64,000 nt of DNA from Deltaproteobacteria bacterium (GCA_022711595.1 JAKLET010000002.1:124001-188000), one strand, 5' to 3'. Counted from the stretch's first letter, positions 50,842-61,857 are shown. The notes: generated from the sequence alone by a model not told the origin. Numbers and translations are program-made.

Positions 50842-52326
50842 CTATTTCTTCGGATAAATGGTGACCTTGGCCTTTTTTGATTTATCTCCGTCGACTATCG
50901 CGAGGTCTTCGTTGACATAATAGGTGACGACGTCACCTTCGACCCTGTCCTTGCCGGATGTGACCACGGCGTTCCCCGTGAGTATGATCTCACCTTGATT
51001 GTTATCGAAAAAAGCCTCCCTGCATGTCGCGGTCCTGTTCTGTTTAATGATCTTGACATTGCCTTTGGCATTGGCCTTTTCGATCTCGTTGGTGTCTGCG
51101 TTCATGAAGGCTTCCATGGTGTCTGAATAGATATATAGGTCATCCTGCTTGGCAATGACGTTGCCCTTGAAGACGACGTAGTTCTCCTTGTCGAAACCTT
51201 CCATGGTATCGGAAACTATGTCGATGGGTTTTTTCTTGTCAATGAACCCCAGCCCCTCTTTGGCCTTCGGCTTGTCCTGACCAGGCTGTTTTGAGGAGGT
51301 ATCCGCCGGAGTCGCTTTCGCCGTCTCTGTCTTTGGCGCCAGCGGTTTAGTTGTTTCGACAGGCGAGGCTTTCGCCGTCTGTGGTGCCTGGGGTTTGTCT
51401 GACGGAGCTGTTTTTTCCGGTTGTGCCGCCTGTGGCGCCGGCGGTTTCAGATCGATGTCCCTCTTTTTCTGTTCGGTATAGGCAGGGGGTGCCTGGGGTT
51501 TGTCTGACGGGGCTGTTTTTTCCGGTTGTGCCGCCTGTGGTGCCGGGGTGCCGACGCCTGTTTTTGATGGTTTCTCATCAACGGGAACTATCTTGAGGGA
51601 TTTGCGCTCCCTTGTGGTAGTACGGGCGTAAATGCTTTTCGGATATTCAATGCGCAGCCTCTCCAGGTAACGATCGCTCTTGTCCTGGTTGCCAAGTTCC
51701 CTGTGCGACTGTACGAGATAGAAAAGGGCCTTGGCCGTGTTTTTGGAATCAGGGAACTGTTTGAGCATGCCTTCAAGCCTGATGATCGCACCGTTATACT
51801 GGGCTGTCTTAAAATAGAACTCACCGACATAAAGCTCGCGGTCGGCAAGCTTCTGGATGAACTTTTCAAGTCTCGGCTGAGCTTCTCTGGCGTAATTGCT
51901 TGCGGGGTAGCGGTTTTTGAGATACGTGATCCTTTCGATCCCTTTGATCGTGTAAGCCTGGTCCCGGTCAACGCTTGGCGAGAGTTTTTCGTAACATTCA
52001 CTGAGACGGAAAAGAACGTAGGGAATGTTTTCCTCGTCGGGGTGGGCCTTGAAATAATCTTCATAGGTGCCCGAGGCAAGTACGTAGTCTTTTTTCAGAA
52101 AATAGGTGTCACCGAGCTTAACGGTAGCGACAAGGGCCATTGGATCAAAAGGGTATTGCTCGCGTATGGCATTGAACTTCGCGATGGCCTTTTCGTATTT
52201 TTTTGCTTTCATGAGGTCGACACCGGCGACATAGAGGTCGACGGGGTTTTCGGCCTTTTTCGGCGCTTTTGACGCGCAGGAAACCAGTACAACAAAAACA
52301 ATGAGGAGAAGAGCAATTTTTCGCAT
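50842..52326 (-). CDS. BamD-like lipoprotein fused to an LptA/OstA-like domain
   Basis: 494 residues. A lipoprotein signal peptide has lipobox LVSC with Cys 17. Residues about 28-245 are TPR helices in BamD order (YVAGVDLMKAKKYEKAIAKFNAI, SECYEKL, YPASNYAREA). A Pro/Ala/Lys-rich linker (about 255-360) contains a 35-residue unit occurring twice in tandem. Residues about 365-490 form an OstA/LptA-type beta domain (DIVSDTMEGFDKENYVVFKGNVIAKQ, IYSDTMEAF, GNAVVTSGKDRVEGD). BamD helps insert outer-membrane proteins; LptA bridges LPS across the periplasm. One outer-membrane-anchored protein combining both is unusual. It diverges from rsmG. Confidence 0.85.
   Translation of the reverse strand: MRKIALLLIVFVVLVSCASKAPKKAENPVDLYVAGVDLMKAKKYEKAIAKFNAIREQYPFDPMALVATVKLGDTYFLKKDYVLASGTYEDYFKAHPDEENIPYVLFRLSECYEKLSPSVDRDQAYTIKGIERITYLKNRYPASNYAREAQPRLEKFIQKLADRELYVGEFYFKTAQYNGAIIRLEGMLKQFPDSKNTAKALFYLVQSHRELGNQDKSDRYLERLRIEYPKSIYARTTTRERKSLKIVPVDEKPSKTGVGTPAPQAAQPEKTAPSDKPQAPPAYTEQKKRDIDLKPPAPQAAQPEKTAPSDKPQAPQTAKASPVETTKPLAPKTETAKATPADTSSKQPGQDKPKAKEGLGFIDKKKPIDIVSDTMEGFDKENYVVFKGNVIAKQDDLYIYSDTMEAFMNADTNEIEKANAKGNVKIIKQNRTATCREAFFDNNQGEIILTGNAVVTSGKDRVEGDVVTYYVNEDLAIVDGDKSKKAKVTIYPKK
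51383..51545 (-). repeat. 105-bp duplication within the linker of the BamD-LptA-like gene
   Basis: About 58 bases beginning at 51383 recur nearly unchanged from 51488, a 105-base period that encodes the 35-residue linker repeat (PAPQAAQPEKTAPSDK core). Confidence 0.8.
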
Positions 52327-52372
52327 GGCATTAGTATAACAGAAGAAAAAAAATTATGCTATTCTTTAAAAC

Positions 52373-52990
52373 GTGAACCTTGAAGAGCTGATAGGAAAGA
52401 CCATGGAGCGCCTGTGCGTGCCCGAGGCGCAAGGGGTCCCGCAGATGCTTGCCCGCTTCCTGGGGGAGCTGGAAAAATGGAACCGCAGGGTCAATCTTGT
52501 CGGCGTGAAGGATGTGGAACGGGTCTGCCGGGAGCTTATGGCCGATGCCTTTTTCCTCAATCATTATTTGAAGGACAGGCATCACATTGTGGATATCGGT
52601 TCGGGATCGGGTATCCTCGGGATACCAATTGCCGTTCTCAATGGGAGCATCACTGTGTATTCAGTAGACGGCAATCTCAAAAAGGTCCAGTTCCAGCGTC
52701 ACATCCGCCGGGAACTCGGGCTGGCCAATTTCTTTCCCATCCGGGGCCGGACAGAGATGATAGACCCTCTTGGTGCGGATGGCCTCATCGCCAAGGCTTT
52801 CGGGACGACGGAATCGATACTTGACGCCGCCGAAAGGCACCTGGGTGTGTCAGGAAAGGTGTTCATCGTTAAAGGAAAAGACGGGCAGGGAAAGGACCAC
52901 CCCCGTTACCGGCTCGAAAAGGAGCTCTCCTATATGCTTCCCGATGTTGAGAAAACCTACCGGCTTTTCATTTATAAAAAAGTTTCCTAA
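52373..52990 (+). CDS. rsmG: 16S rRNA (guanine-527-N7) methyltransferase
   Basis: 205 residues. NRRVNLVGV, the SAM motif HIVDIGSGSGILGIPIAV, and AKAFGTTESILD are typical of RsmG (GidB). It methylates G527 of 16S rRNA. Translation appears to start at GTG 52373 with no clear Shine-Dalgarno; a start at ATG 52403 would cut the conserved N terminus. It precedes parA and parB, the very common gidB-parAB order near replication origins. Confidence 0.92.
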   Translation: MNLEELIGKTMERLCVPEAQGVPQMLARFLGELEKWNRRVNLVGVKDVERVCRELMADAFFLNHYLKDRHHIVDIGSGSGILGIPIAVLNGSITVYSVDGNLKKVQFQRHIRRELGLANFFPIRGRTEMIDPLGADGLIAKAFGTTESILDAAERHLGVSGKVFIVKGKDGQGKDHPRYRLEKELSYMLPDVEKTYRLFIYKKVS

Positions 52991-53025
52991 GACATGTCTT
53001 ATTGTGGTATGGTAATGAAATCGTC

Positions 53026-53790
53026 ATGGTAATCTCCATCGCGAATCAAAAAGGCGGGGTTGGCAAAACTACGACCGCGGTTAATCTCTCGGCTTCCATA
53101 GCGGTCTCCGAACGCAGGACCCTCGTCATAGACATGGACTCCCAGTGTAATACCACTTCGGGCTTCGGGATATCATATAATAGCCTTGGTGACAACATAT
53201 ACCATGTTCTCATAGGCGAGAAGACCATTTCGGAGGTTGTACGGAAGACTGCCATCCCGTTCCTCGATATTGTCCCGTCCCATCCGGATCTGATCGGCGC
53301 CGAGATCGAACTTCTCGATACGACGGAGCGGGAATATGCCCTCCGGAAGGCCATCGCGACGCTCGGAGACACATACCAGTACATATTCATCGATTGTCCT
53401 CCGTCTCTGGGGCTTCTGACGATCAATTCGCTGGCCGCGTCAGATTGCGTCATCATCCCCCTTCAATGTGAATATTTTGCCCTTGAGGGCCTCGCGATGC
53501 TGCTTCGGACCATCTCGATCATTCAGAAGAAGCTCAACCCGGGACTTGAGGTGCTTGGCATTCTCCTCACCATGTTCGACAGAAGGAACAACCTTTCTTT
53601 CAGGGTCTGGGAAGAGGTGAACAAGTGCTTCAACGACAGCGTCTTTAAAACGGTCATCCCCAGGAACGTGAAATTGAGCGAATCGCCAAGCCACGGAAAG
53701 CCGGCCCTTCTTTATGATATAAGCTCACGGGGTGCGGAGAGCTATCTCCAGCTTGCCTCGGAAATATTGGAGAGGAGGAGCCGGGTGTGA
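53026..53790 (+). CDS. parA: ParA-family chromosome partitioning ATPase (Soj)
   Basis: 254 residues from ATG 53026; the open frame from TTG 53002 adds eight unlikely residues. Deviant Walker A KGGVGKTTTAVNL, Walker A' IDMDSQCN, Walker B FIDCPPSLG, all intact. ParA moves ParB-bound origin regions along the nucleoid. It overlaps parB by four bases (GTGA). Length and sequence fit chromosomal Soj rather than plasmid types. Confidence 0.94.
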   Translation: MVISIANQKGGVGKTTTAVNLSASIAVSERRTLVIDMDSQCNTTSGFGISYNSLGDNIYHVLIGEKTISEVVRKTAIPFLDIVPSHPDLIGAEIELLDTTEREYALRKAIATLGDTYQYIFIDCPPSLGLLTINSLAASDCVIIPLQCEYFALEGLAMLLRTISIIQKKLNPGLEVLGILLTMFDRRNNLSFRVWEEVNKCFNDSVFKTVIPRNVKLSESPSHGKPALLYDISSRGAESYLQLASEILERRSRV

Positions 53791-54593
53791 AAAAGGACCC
53801 CCTGGGAAGAGGACTCTCTGCCATACTCAAGGACATAGAGGATAAAGGATCTGCAAGGCTTATAGCCGTGGACCAGATCACACCGAACCCTGCCCAGCCC
53901 CGCGTCAGAATGGACGAAAAGGGGATCGGCGAGCTTGCGGCCTCGATCGGCGAAAAAGGGCTCCTTCAGCCGATCATTCTGAAACGCAGGGACGTGGGAT
54001 ATGAGATCATAGCAGGTGAGCGGCGCTACCGGGCTGCCCTGATGGCGGGCCTCAAGGAGATCCCCGCGATGGTCCGCGACGTCGACGACAGGGAGGCCCT
54101 CGAGATTGCCCTTACCGAAAACCTCCAGAGGGAGGACCTGAACCCCCTCGAGATAGCCGCGGTTTATGAAAAATTCATAGAGGAATTCGCATATACCCAT
54201 GAAGAACTGGCAAAAAAGATGGGTGTCGATCGCAGTTCGGTAACGAACAGCCTGCGGCTTCTCAAGCTTCCGCAGTGGATACTGGACCTCTTATCGGAGG
54301 GGAAGCTGACCCAGGGTCACGCGCGCGTCATTCTTTCGCTGAAAAGCGAAAAAGAACAGAAGCGGTTTGTTGAAAAGGTTCTGCGCGAAGGAACATCGGT
54401 CCGTGAACTGGAGCGGCAGGTAAAGAAAAATGCACCCCCGAAACACCCCGATGCCGTCTATTTCGAGGAGGCCCTCGTTAAGGCGCTGCAGACGAAGGTC
54501 AATATCACGCTCAGAAAGAACCGCGGCAAGATCATCGTAGAGTTCTATTCGCGCGAAGACCTCGAGCGGTTAACAGAATTGATAACCGGCTGA
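53787..54593 (+). CDS. parB: ParB-family chromosome partitioning protein (Spo0J)
   Basis: 268 residues starting at GTG 53787 with AGGAGG upstream. Box I/II: ITPNPAQPRV, GERRYRAALMAG (CTP-binding arginines), ENLQREDLNPLE; helix-turn-helix THEELAKKMGVDRSSVTNSLR; C-terminal dimer domain. It loads at parS and spreads as a CTP-dependent clamp. No convincing parS (TGTTTCACGTGAAACA) is present in this window, so the centromere lies elsewhere. Confidence 0.94.
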   Translation: MKKDPLGRGLSAILKDIEDKGSARLIAVDQITPNPAQPRVRMDEKGIGELAASIGEKGLLQPIILKRRDVGYEIIAGERRYRAALMAGLKEIPAMVRDVDDREALEIALTENLQREDLNPLEIAAVYEKFIEEFAYTHEELAKKMGVDRSSVTNSLRLLKLPQWILDLLSEGKLTQGHARVILSLKSEKEQKRFVEKVLREGTSVRELERQVKKNAPPKHPDAVYFEEALVKALQTKVNITLRKNRGKIIVEFYSREDLERLTELITG

Positions 54594-54758
54594 AGATATT
54601 TCTGATTTTCATATATAAATCATGATGTTACGAAGTTGTTAACCAGTTGGTCGGGCACCCTTCCAAAAATCTTGAGAAAAATAATTGAAATAATGGCACG
54701 AATTATGTTAGAAAGCTACGAACAACTGAATTCCACTCTGAAACGTAGGATTATTCTT

Positions 54759-55184
54759 ATGATTAATTTTGACGTAACAATCCTGTATCAATTTGTCCAT
54801 TTCCTTATTCTTCTTTTCCTTCTTAATTTCCTGCTCTTTAAGCCTGTTCTTAAGGCCATAGGCAAGAGACAGGACGCGATCAAGGGCCTGGCGGACGGCG
54901 TCGATAAAGCAAAAGAGGACACCAAGAACTTTGAGAAGGATTACGATCAGGCATTGGTGAGCAAGAAGCAGCCCATCATCTCGAACAGGGATGCAATCAT
55001 TTCCGGGGCGAACACCGAGGCGATGCATGTGATCGAAAAAGCGAGAAACGAGTTGGCCGCGGAGCTTGCGAAGATCAAGGGCGAGATCGAACAGGAGGGC
55101 AAAAAGGTCTATGCCGCCCTAAAGGCGGATGTTGACCGGCTCTCAACAGATGCGGCGCAGAAAATATTGAAAAGGAGTCTTTGA
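54759..55184 (+). CDS. atpF2: ATP synthase subunit b' (F0)
   Basis: 141 residues: one N-terminal membrane helix (about 6-28, ILYQFVHFLILLFLLNFLLF), then a long charged coiled coil. Together with the next gene it gives a heterodimeric b/b' peripheral stalk, as in many deltaproteobacteria and photosynthetic bacteria. ATG 54759 with TAGGA eight bases upstream is preferred over the longer open frame from 54636, which would lack a first-helix start. The genes for F0 a and c are not adjacent. Confidence 0.88.
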   Translation: MINFDVTILYQFVHFLILLFLLNFLLFKPVLKAIGKRQDAIKGLADGVDKAKEDTKNFEKDYDQALVSKKQPIISNRDAIISGANTEAMHVIEKARNELAAELAKIKGEIEQEGKKVYAALKADVDRLSTDAAQKILKRSL

Positions 55185-55678
55185 TGGCAGCCGGCGGCGA
55201 GTCCCTCTGGTCAATAGTATTCAAGTTTGTCAATTTCGGTATCCTCGTGGCGGCGCTTATCTATTTTGTGGGAAAACCGCTGAAGAAGTTCCTTGCGAAC
55301 CGCCATAAAACAATAAAGGACAAGATCGAAGAAACGCAAAAGGCCTTAAACGAGGCCCAGGAACTGCGCACCCGCTACCAGGACAGGCTTGCAAAGCTGG
55401 ATGAGGAGATCGAGGCATTTAAAAAGCAGATCCTTGCGGAAGCCGAAGAAGAAAAGAAGAAAATTGTTGATGACGCCGTGAAGTTCTCGGTAAAGATCAA
55501 AGAGCAGGCACGCCTGACAGCACAACAGGAACAAAAGGAAATTGCCCGTAGAATAAAGGAAGAGATCGCACGGCTTACCGTTGAGGATGCGGAAAAGCTT
55601 ATTGCGGAAAAGATCACCAAAGCGGATCACGAAAAAATGGTCGATGATTTCATCGTCAAACTGAGGAGCTTGAATTGA
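55184..55678 (+). CDS. atpF: ATP synthase subunit b (F0)
   Basis: 164 residues: a membrane helix (about 8-28, IVFKFVNFGILVAALIYFVG), the PLKKFLANRHKTIKDKIEE turn, then a long coiled coil (KLDEEIEAFKKQILAEAEEEKKK). The start overlaps the b' stop by one base (TGATG) with AAGGAG upstream. It overlaps atpH by four bases. Confidence 0.92.
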   Translation: MAAGGESLWSIVFKFVNFGILVAALIYFVGKPLKKFLANRHKTIKDKIEETQKALNEAQELRTRYQDRLAKLDEEIEAFKKQILAEAEEEKKKIVDDAVKFSVKIKEQARLTAQQEQKEIARRIKEEIARLTVEDAEKLIAEKITKADHEKMVDDFIVKLRSLN

Positions 55679-56217
55679 TAAGCCGGTCCATTGCTAAAAG
55701 ATACGCAAAAGGGTTGTTCAATGTCGGTGAAAAGAACGGGAAATACAAGGAGTACCAGCTTGAGATCAATGGTGTTCTTGGTGTTTTCGATAAGGAAGAC
55801 CGACTGAAAAAAGCCATTATGCTTCCCCTCGTGGAAGTGAAAAAGCGCAGGGAACTGCTGAGCGACGTCTTGAAATCGCTCAATGTTTCCGCTCCCCTCG
55901 CCAGTATGTTCACCATGCTTCTCGAAAAGAACAGGATGGGCTATCTTGCCGATATCAGGGAAGTTTATGATGAGCTGGTAGATGAAAAGGAAGGCAGGGT
56001 CAAGGGGATCCTTTGGACTGCATTCCCTGTTGACGATGCAGCCAGGGGAAGAATAGAGAGTGAATTGGGCGCGAAGCTCGGCAAAGAGGTCACGCTGACC
56101 GCCCTGGAGGATAAAGATCTCATCGGTGGAGTAAAGGTGATGATCAAAGGGACCATAATCGACGGAAGCGTGAGAAAACAGCTTCAAACATTGCAGGAAA
56201 ATATACTGAAGGAGTAG
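55675..56217 (+). CDS. atpH: ATP synthase delta subunit
   Basis: 180 residues, typical length. [15 protein letters not shown] at the start and [36 protein letters not shown] at the end are the family signature. It begins with TTG 55675 (GAGGAG six bases upstream) inside the atpF stop. It links F1 to the b/b' stalk. Confidence 0.92.
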   Translation: MISRSIAKRYAKGLFNVGEKNGKYKEYQLEINGVLGVFDKEDRLKKAIMLPLVEVKKRRELLSDVLKSLNVSAPLASMFTMLLEKNRMGYLADIREVYDELVDEKEGRVKGILWTAFPVDDAARGRIESELGAKLGKEVTLTALEDKDLIGGVKVMIKGTIIDGSVRKQLQTLQENILKE

Positions 56218-56222
56218 TGTAT

Positions 56223-57731
56223 ATGGAGATCAGGGCCGACGAAATAAGCAGGATCATAGAGCAGAAAATATCGGGCTTCGAAAAGGAGATCAATCTCCAG
56301 GAGACCGGTGTCATCATGACTGTGGGCGATGGCATTGCAAGGATTTACGGACTTGAGAACGCCATGGCCGGCGAGCTCCTCGAAATGCCCCACGGCATCA
56401 CCGGCATGGTGCAGAACCTCGAGGAAGACAACATCGGTGCCGTTATCTTCGGCGAGGACTACAAGATAAAAGAAGGCGACCTGGCAAAGAGGACGGGGAA
56501 GATCGCGCAGGTTCCCGTCGGTGAAGCCCTGATCGGCAGGGTTGTCGATGCCCTCGGAAATCCCATAGACGGTAAAGGACCAATTGAAGCAAAAGAGTTC
56601 CGCGGAGTTGAGCAGATGGCCCCGGGCGTTGTCGTGCGTCAGCCCGTTAAAGAGCCTCTGCAGACAGGCATAAAAGAGATCGATGCCCTGATTCCGATAG
56701 GCAGGGGCCAGAGGGAGCTGATAATTGGCGACAGGGGCACCGGGAAGACGATCGTCGCCCTTGATACGATCATTAACCAGAAGGGCAAGGATGTTTTCTG
56801 CATTTATGTGGCCATCGGTCAGAAAAGGTTTTCTGTTGCGAGGATAGTCGACCTGCTGACGGAGTACGGCGCGATGGAATACACCACGGTTGTTGCGGCT
56901 ACCGCAAGCGATTCCGCCCCGCTTCAGTTTCTCGCACCCTTCGCGGGAACATCGATGGGCGAATATTTCCGGGACAACGGGAAGCACGCGCTCATCGTGT
57001 ATGATGACCTTTCAAAGCATGCCGTCGCATACAGGCAGCTCGCATTGCTCCTCAGACGGCCGCCCGGACGTGAAGCATATCCCGGCGACATATTCTATCT
57101 CCATTCAAGACTTCTCGAGAGATCAGCGAAGTGGGACGACGCACACGGCGGCGGTTCACTGACAGCCCTTCCCATCATCGAAACACAAGCGGGTGACGTT
57201 TCTGCATACATCCCCACAAACGTTATATCCATTACTGATGGACAGATATACCTGGAACCGGAATTGTTCTATGCCGGTGTAAGGCCCGCCATCAATGTCG
57301 GTATTTCTGTATCAAGGGTCGGCGGCAACGCCCAGACAAAGGCGATGAAACAGGTCGCCGGCAGATTGAGACTGGAAATGGCGCAGTACCGTGAGATGGC
57401 CGCATTCGCCAAGTTCGGAAGCGACCTGGACAAGGCGACGCAGGCACTTCTTGCCAGGGGCTCAAGACTGACGGAACTTTTCAAACAGGGACAGTATGCA
57501 CCGATCGCTGTTGAGAAGCAGATTGTTCTTCTTTATGCTGCTGCCAACGGATTTATCGATACATACCCCGAGCGCGCGCTTAAGAAATATGAATTGGAAC
57601 TGTTAAAGTTCATGGATTCAAAACACGCAGATGTCCTGAAGGACATTGATACGAAAAAAGCTATCGATGCGTCAATCGATGAAAAGCTTACCAAGGCGCT
57701 CAACGAATTCAGGGAAGGATTTACCTACTAA
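56223..57731 (+). CDS. atpA: ATP synthase alpha subunit
   Basis: 502 residues from ATG 56223, eight bases after AAGGAG; the GTG at 56217 is too close to that site. Walker [25 protein letters not shown], and the ATP synthase signature [14 protein letters not shown]. It forms the non-catalytic nucleotide sites of F1. Confidence 0.97.
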   Translation: MEIRADEISRIIEQKISGFEKEINLQETGVIMTVGDGIARIYGLENAMAGELLEMPHGITGMVQNLEEDNIGAVIFGEDYKIKEGDLAKRTGKIAQVPVGEALIGRVVDALGNPIDGKGPIEAKEFRGVEQMAPGVVVRQPVKEPLQTGIKEIDALIPIGRGQRELIIGDRGTGKTIVALDTIINQKGKDVFCIYVAIGQKRFSVARIVDLLTEYGAMEYTTVVAATASDSAPLQFLAPFAGTSMGEYFRDNGKHALIVYDDLSKHAVAYRQLALLLRRPPGREAYPGDIFYLHSRLLERSAKWDDAHGGGSLTALPIIETQAGDVSAYIPTNVISITDGQIYLEPELFYAGVRPAINVGISVSRVGGNAQTKAMKQVAGRLRLEMAQYREMAAFAKFGSDLDKATQALLARGSRLTELFKQGQYAPIAVEKQIVLLYAAANGFIDTYPERALKKYELELLKFMDSKHADVLKDIDTKKAIDASIDEKLTKALNEFREGFTY

Positions 57732-57742
57732 GGGAGCTTTCA

Positions 57743-58603
57743 GTGGCTACGTTAAGAGATATTAAGAGAAAGATAGGAAGCATCAACAGCACACAGACCA
57801 TCACGAGAACGATGAAGATGGTTTCCGCCTCAAAACTGAGGCGCGCACAAAGTGAGCTGGAAAAGATCAAGGACTACGCACTGAAGATGGAAGAACTCAC
57901 CGGGCGGGTCATCAAGAACATGCCCGAGGACGCACACCCGCTTCTTGCTGCGAGGGAAGAGGTCAAAAAAGTGCTCATAGTTTCCGTGGGATCCGACAGG
58001 GGTCTTTGCGGCGGCTTTAACACCAACGTGGCATTAAATGCCGAGAATTTTGCGAAACAGAACCGCGACAATTACGAAAGGGTCGGGGTGTACCTCTTCG
58101 GACGCAAGATACGCGACTATCTGACGAGAAGGAAAGCGGATATCGTGAAGGATTGGGTCGATATAAAGAAGGTCGACCAGGAACTTGTCGATGCCGTTGC
58201 GGAAGAGCTCATCGGCCTTTACCTGAGCGGCGAGTTCGACAAGATCTACCTTTCATACACTTATTTTGCATCTCCCGTTAAACAGGAGGTCGTGTTTGAT
58301 GAGTTCATCCCCATCAAAACTCCCGGGGACGTGGAGTATATCGATTACATATGTGAACCGGAACGGACAAAGATAGTGGAATCGCTCATTCCGCGCTACA
58401 TTAGCACAAAGATATATTATTCTCTCATTGAATCCCAGACGTCGGAACACGCGGCCCGGATGAGCGCCATGGAGAACGCCACAAGCAACTGCGGCGAAAT
58501 GGTGAGATACCTCACTCTTGTTTATAACAAGAGAAGACAGGAAGGTATAACCAACGAAATGATGGATATCGTTGGCGGCGCTGAAGCCTTGCGAGGAACA
58601 TAA
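57743..58603 (+). CDS. atpG: ATP synthase gamma subunit
   Basis: 286 residues. N-terminal IKRKIGSINSTQTITRTMKMVSASKLRRAQ and C-terminal ARMSAMENATSNCGEMV are the conserved rotor ends. GTG 57743 follows GGGAG by six bases. It is the central shaft of F1. Confidence 0.96.
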   Translation: MATLRDIKRKIGSINSTQTITRTMKMVSASKLRRAQSELEKIKDYALKMEELTGRVIKNMPEDAHPLLAAREEVKKVLIVSVGSDRGLCGGFNTNVALNAENFAKQNRDNYERVGVYLFGRKIRDYLTRRKADIVKDWVDIKKVDQELVDAVAEELIGLYLSGEFDKIYLSYTYFASPVKQEVVFDEFIPIKTPGDVEYIDYICEPERTKIVESLIPRYISTKIYYSLIESQTSEHAARMSAMENATSNCGEMVRYLTLVYNKRRQEGITNEMMDIVGGAEALRGT

Positions 58604-58619
58604 TTAAGGAGGAAGATAG

Positions 58620-60041
<1,422 letters not shown>

Positions 60042-60050
60042 TAATACAAA

Positions 60051-60452
60051 ATGCTCAATCTTGAGATAATTACCCCTGAGAAAACGGTTGTCAAAGATGA
60101 AGTCGACATGTTGGAAGCAACGGGAGCTGAAGGTGAATTCGGGATAATGCCAGGACACACCCAGTTCCTCACAACCCTCGGGATCGGTGAGATCCGGTAC
60201 ACGAAAAACGGAGCAACGACTCATATTGCGTCAAGTGCCGGATTAGCCGAGGTTGTCGATGATAAAGTGACGATCCTTGTCGATACCGCAGAGTCTGCAA
60301 AAGATATAGATATCGAGCGTGCGAAGAAAGCAATGGAGCGTGCAGAGGCCATGCTGAAGTCCATTCCATTCGATCATACGGAATACCGGATGTACGAACT
60401 GGCACTTCTGAGGGCCATTGCCCGCATTGGCGTTGCGTCTAAAAAATTGTAA
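60051..60452 (+). CDS. atpC: ATP synthase epsilon subunit
   Basis: 133 residues: the N-terminal beta sandwich (LEIITPEKTVVKDEVDMLEATGAEGEFGIMPGHT) and a C-terminal helical pair. The stop overlaps the next gene by one base (TAATG), so the B3/B4 protein below is translated with the ATP synthase. Confidence 0.95.
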   Translation: MLNLEIITPEKTVVKDEVDMLEATGAEGEFGIMPGHTQFLTTLGIGEIRYTKNGATTHIASSAGLAEVVDDKVTILVDTAESAKDIDIERAKKAMERAEAMLKSIPFDHTEYRMYELALLRAIARIGVASKKL

Positions 60453-61150
60453 TGATTTTTGCCGTCGATGAAGGGCTTTTCGGCCTTTTTCCTGCATTGA
60501 AGATAGGTGTTGTCGTATGCGAGATCGACAACATCAGGTATGGTGAGGACGGGCTCGAAGAGGTCATCGACGATCTTATAATTCATTTTACATTCGAGCG
60601 TACACAGGATCATCCCAATATTAAGGTATGGCGGGAGGCCTTCAAGAAGATGGGCATACCCGTTACAAAGTACCAGAGCTCCATGGAGACCCTTCTTAAA
60701 CGGGCGCTGAAAGGCGGGCCGTTCCCGCGGTTCAGCCCCGTCGTCGATCTTTACAATGCAATTTCTCTAAAACACCTGGTGCCCATAGGAGGTCATGCAA
60801 TAGGCGGGATAGATGGGAACATCCGTCTCGGTTTTGCTGACGGTACGGAAACATTCATTCCCCTCGATATGGGGGAAAGAGAGAACGTGGACAAAGGCGA
60901 AGTGGTATACAAAGATGACAAGGAAGTGCTGACCCGCAGGTGGGTCTGGAGACAGTCGAACAAAGACAGGATCGAAAGCGAGACCACCAGGGTCTTTCTT
61001 CCTGTGAATGTAATGTCGGGATTGCCTGAATGGTTGTGCGAAAGCGTCGTAAGGGATCTGTCCGAAAGCGTTCTGGTAAACGAATACGGAAGGATCGTGC
61101 ACAGGGAGATACTTACAAAGGACAAAAGGGAAACGGAGTTTTCCTTTTAA
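60452..61150 (+). CDS. B3/B4-domain protein (tRNA-synthetase editing-domain-like)
   Basis: 232 residues. PNIKVWREAFKKMGIPVTKYQSSMETLLKRALKGG followed by VVDLYNAISLKHLVPIGGHAIGGIDGNIRLGFADG matches the free-standing B3/B4 domain related to the editing domain of phenylalanyl-tRNA synthetase beta. Free-standing copies may clear mischarged tRNAs or have other substrates. It is translationally linked to atpC, an unusual neighbour, and followed 50 bases later by a nitroreductase gene. Confidence 0.85.
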   Translation: MIFAVDEGLFGLFPALKIGVVVCEIDNIRYGEDGLEEVIDDLIIHFTFERTQDHPNIKVWREAFKKMGIPVTKYQSSMETLLKRALKGGPFPRFSPVVDLYNAISLKHLVPIGGHAIGGIDGNIRLGFADGTETFIPLDMGERENVDKGEVVYKDDKEVLTRRWVWRQSNKDRIESETTRVFLPVNVMSGLPEWLCESVVRDLSESVLVNEYGRIVHREILTKDKRETEFSF

Positions 61151-61200
61151 GCCGGCGTCATACGTCATCAGTGTTCTTCAAAGGCAGGAGGTGTGAATAT

Positions 61201-61854
61201 ATGGACTTGATTGATGTTATAAAGAACAGGAAGAGTGTCCGTGCCTTCAAGTCCGATCCGGTTTCAAGGGAACAGCTTGAAGAGATATTGGGCCTTGTCA
61301 TTAATGCGCCTTCCGCGATCAACCTCCAGCCGTGGGAATTTGTTGTTGTCATGGGGGAAGAAAAACAGCGGTTGAGCCGCAGGCTGGTCAAACTCTACCG
61401 TGAAAAACAGATCTCCTGCAGCCCGGGAAACGTAAAGCCTCTTGCGGCGCAATTCAGCAAGAGAGGGGCCGAATCATTCATACTTATGAATCCTTATCTT
61501 GAGAAGATGGGCCAGGAGTTCAACCGTTTCGTGAATGAGGGAAGCTGCAATTTCTACGGTGCTCCAGCCGCGGTGATCTTTTGCCTCGATAATGCTTTTT
61601 CCGAGGCGCGCCTTGTAGACATTGGCATCGCTCTTGGATGCTTCGTTCTTGTTGCCCACCATTTCGGCCTTTCCACATGTCCAATCGGGCTTATCAACGC
61701 CTATGAGGACGATATTAAAGAGATGCTCAATATCCCTGACAACAAAGATGTTGTTATAGGCGCAGCCATCGGCTATGCCGACCCTCAGAGCCCTATCAAT
61801 GAGTTCAAATCCCCAAGGGACACCCTGGAGCACTTTGTGCGGTGGATAGACTAA
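61201..61854 (+). CDS. Nitroreductase family protein (paralogue 3)
   Basis: 217 residues from ATG 61201 (AGGAGG nine bases upstream); an open frame from 61030 overlaps the previous gene and is rejected. NRKSVRAFKSDPVSREQLEEIL, NAPSAINLQPWEFVVV and DIGIALGCFVLVAHHFGLSTCPIG are the FMN-binding segments. It differs from the tandem pair at 7-8 kb, with a longer central insertion (KQISCSPGNVKPLAAQF). Substrate unknown. Confidence 0.9.
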   Translation: MDLIDVIKNRKSVRAFKSDPVSREQLEEILGLVINAPSAINLQPWEFVVVMGEEKQRLSRRLVKLYREKQISCSPGNVKPLAAQFSKRGAESFILMNPYLEKMGQEFNRFVNEGSCNFYGAPAAVIFCLDNAFSEARLVDIGIALGCFVLVAHHFGLSTCPIGLINAYEDDIKEMLNIPDNKDVVIGAAIGYADPQSPINEFKSPRDTLEHFVRWID

Positions 61855-61857
61855 AAA

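Noticed and set aside
52991-54758. Replication origin near rsmG-parA-parB
   Set aside because: The gene order is origin-proximal in many bacteria, but I find no DnaA-box cluster or AT-rich unwinding element in this window.
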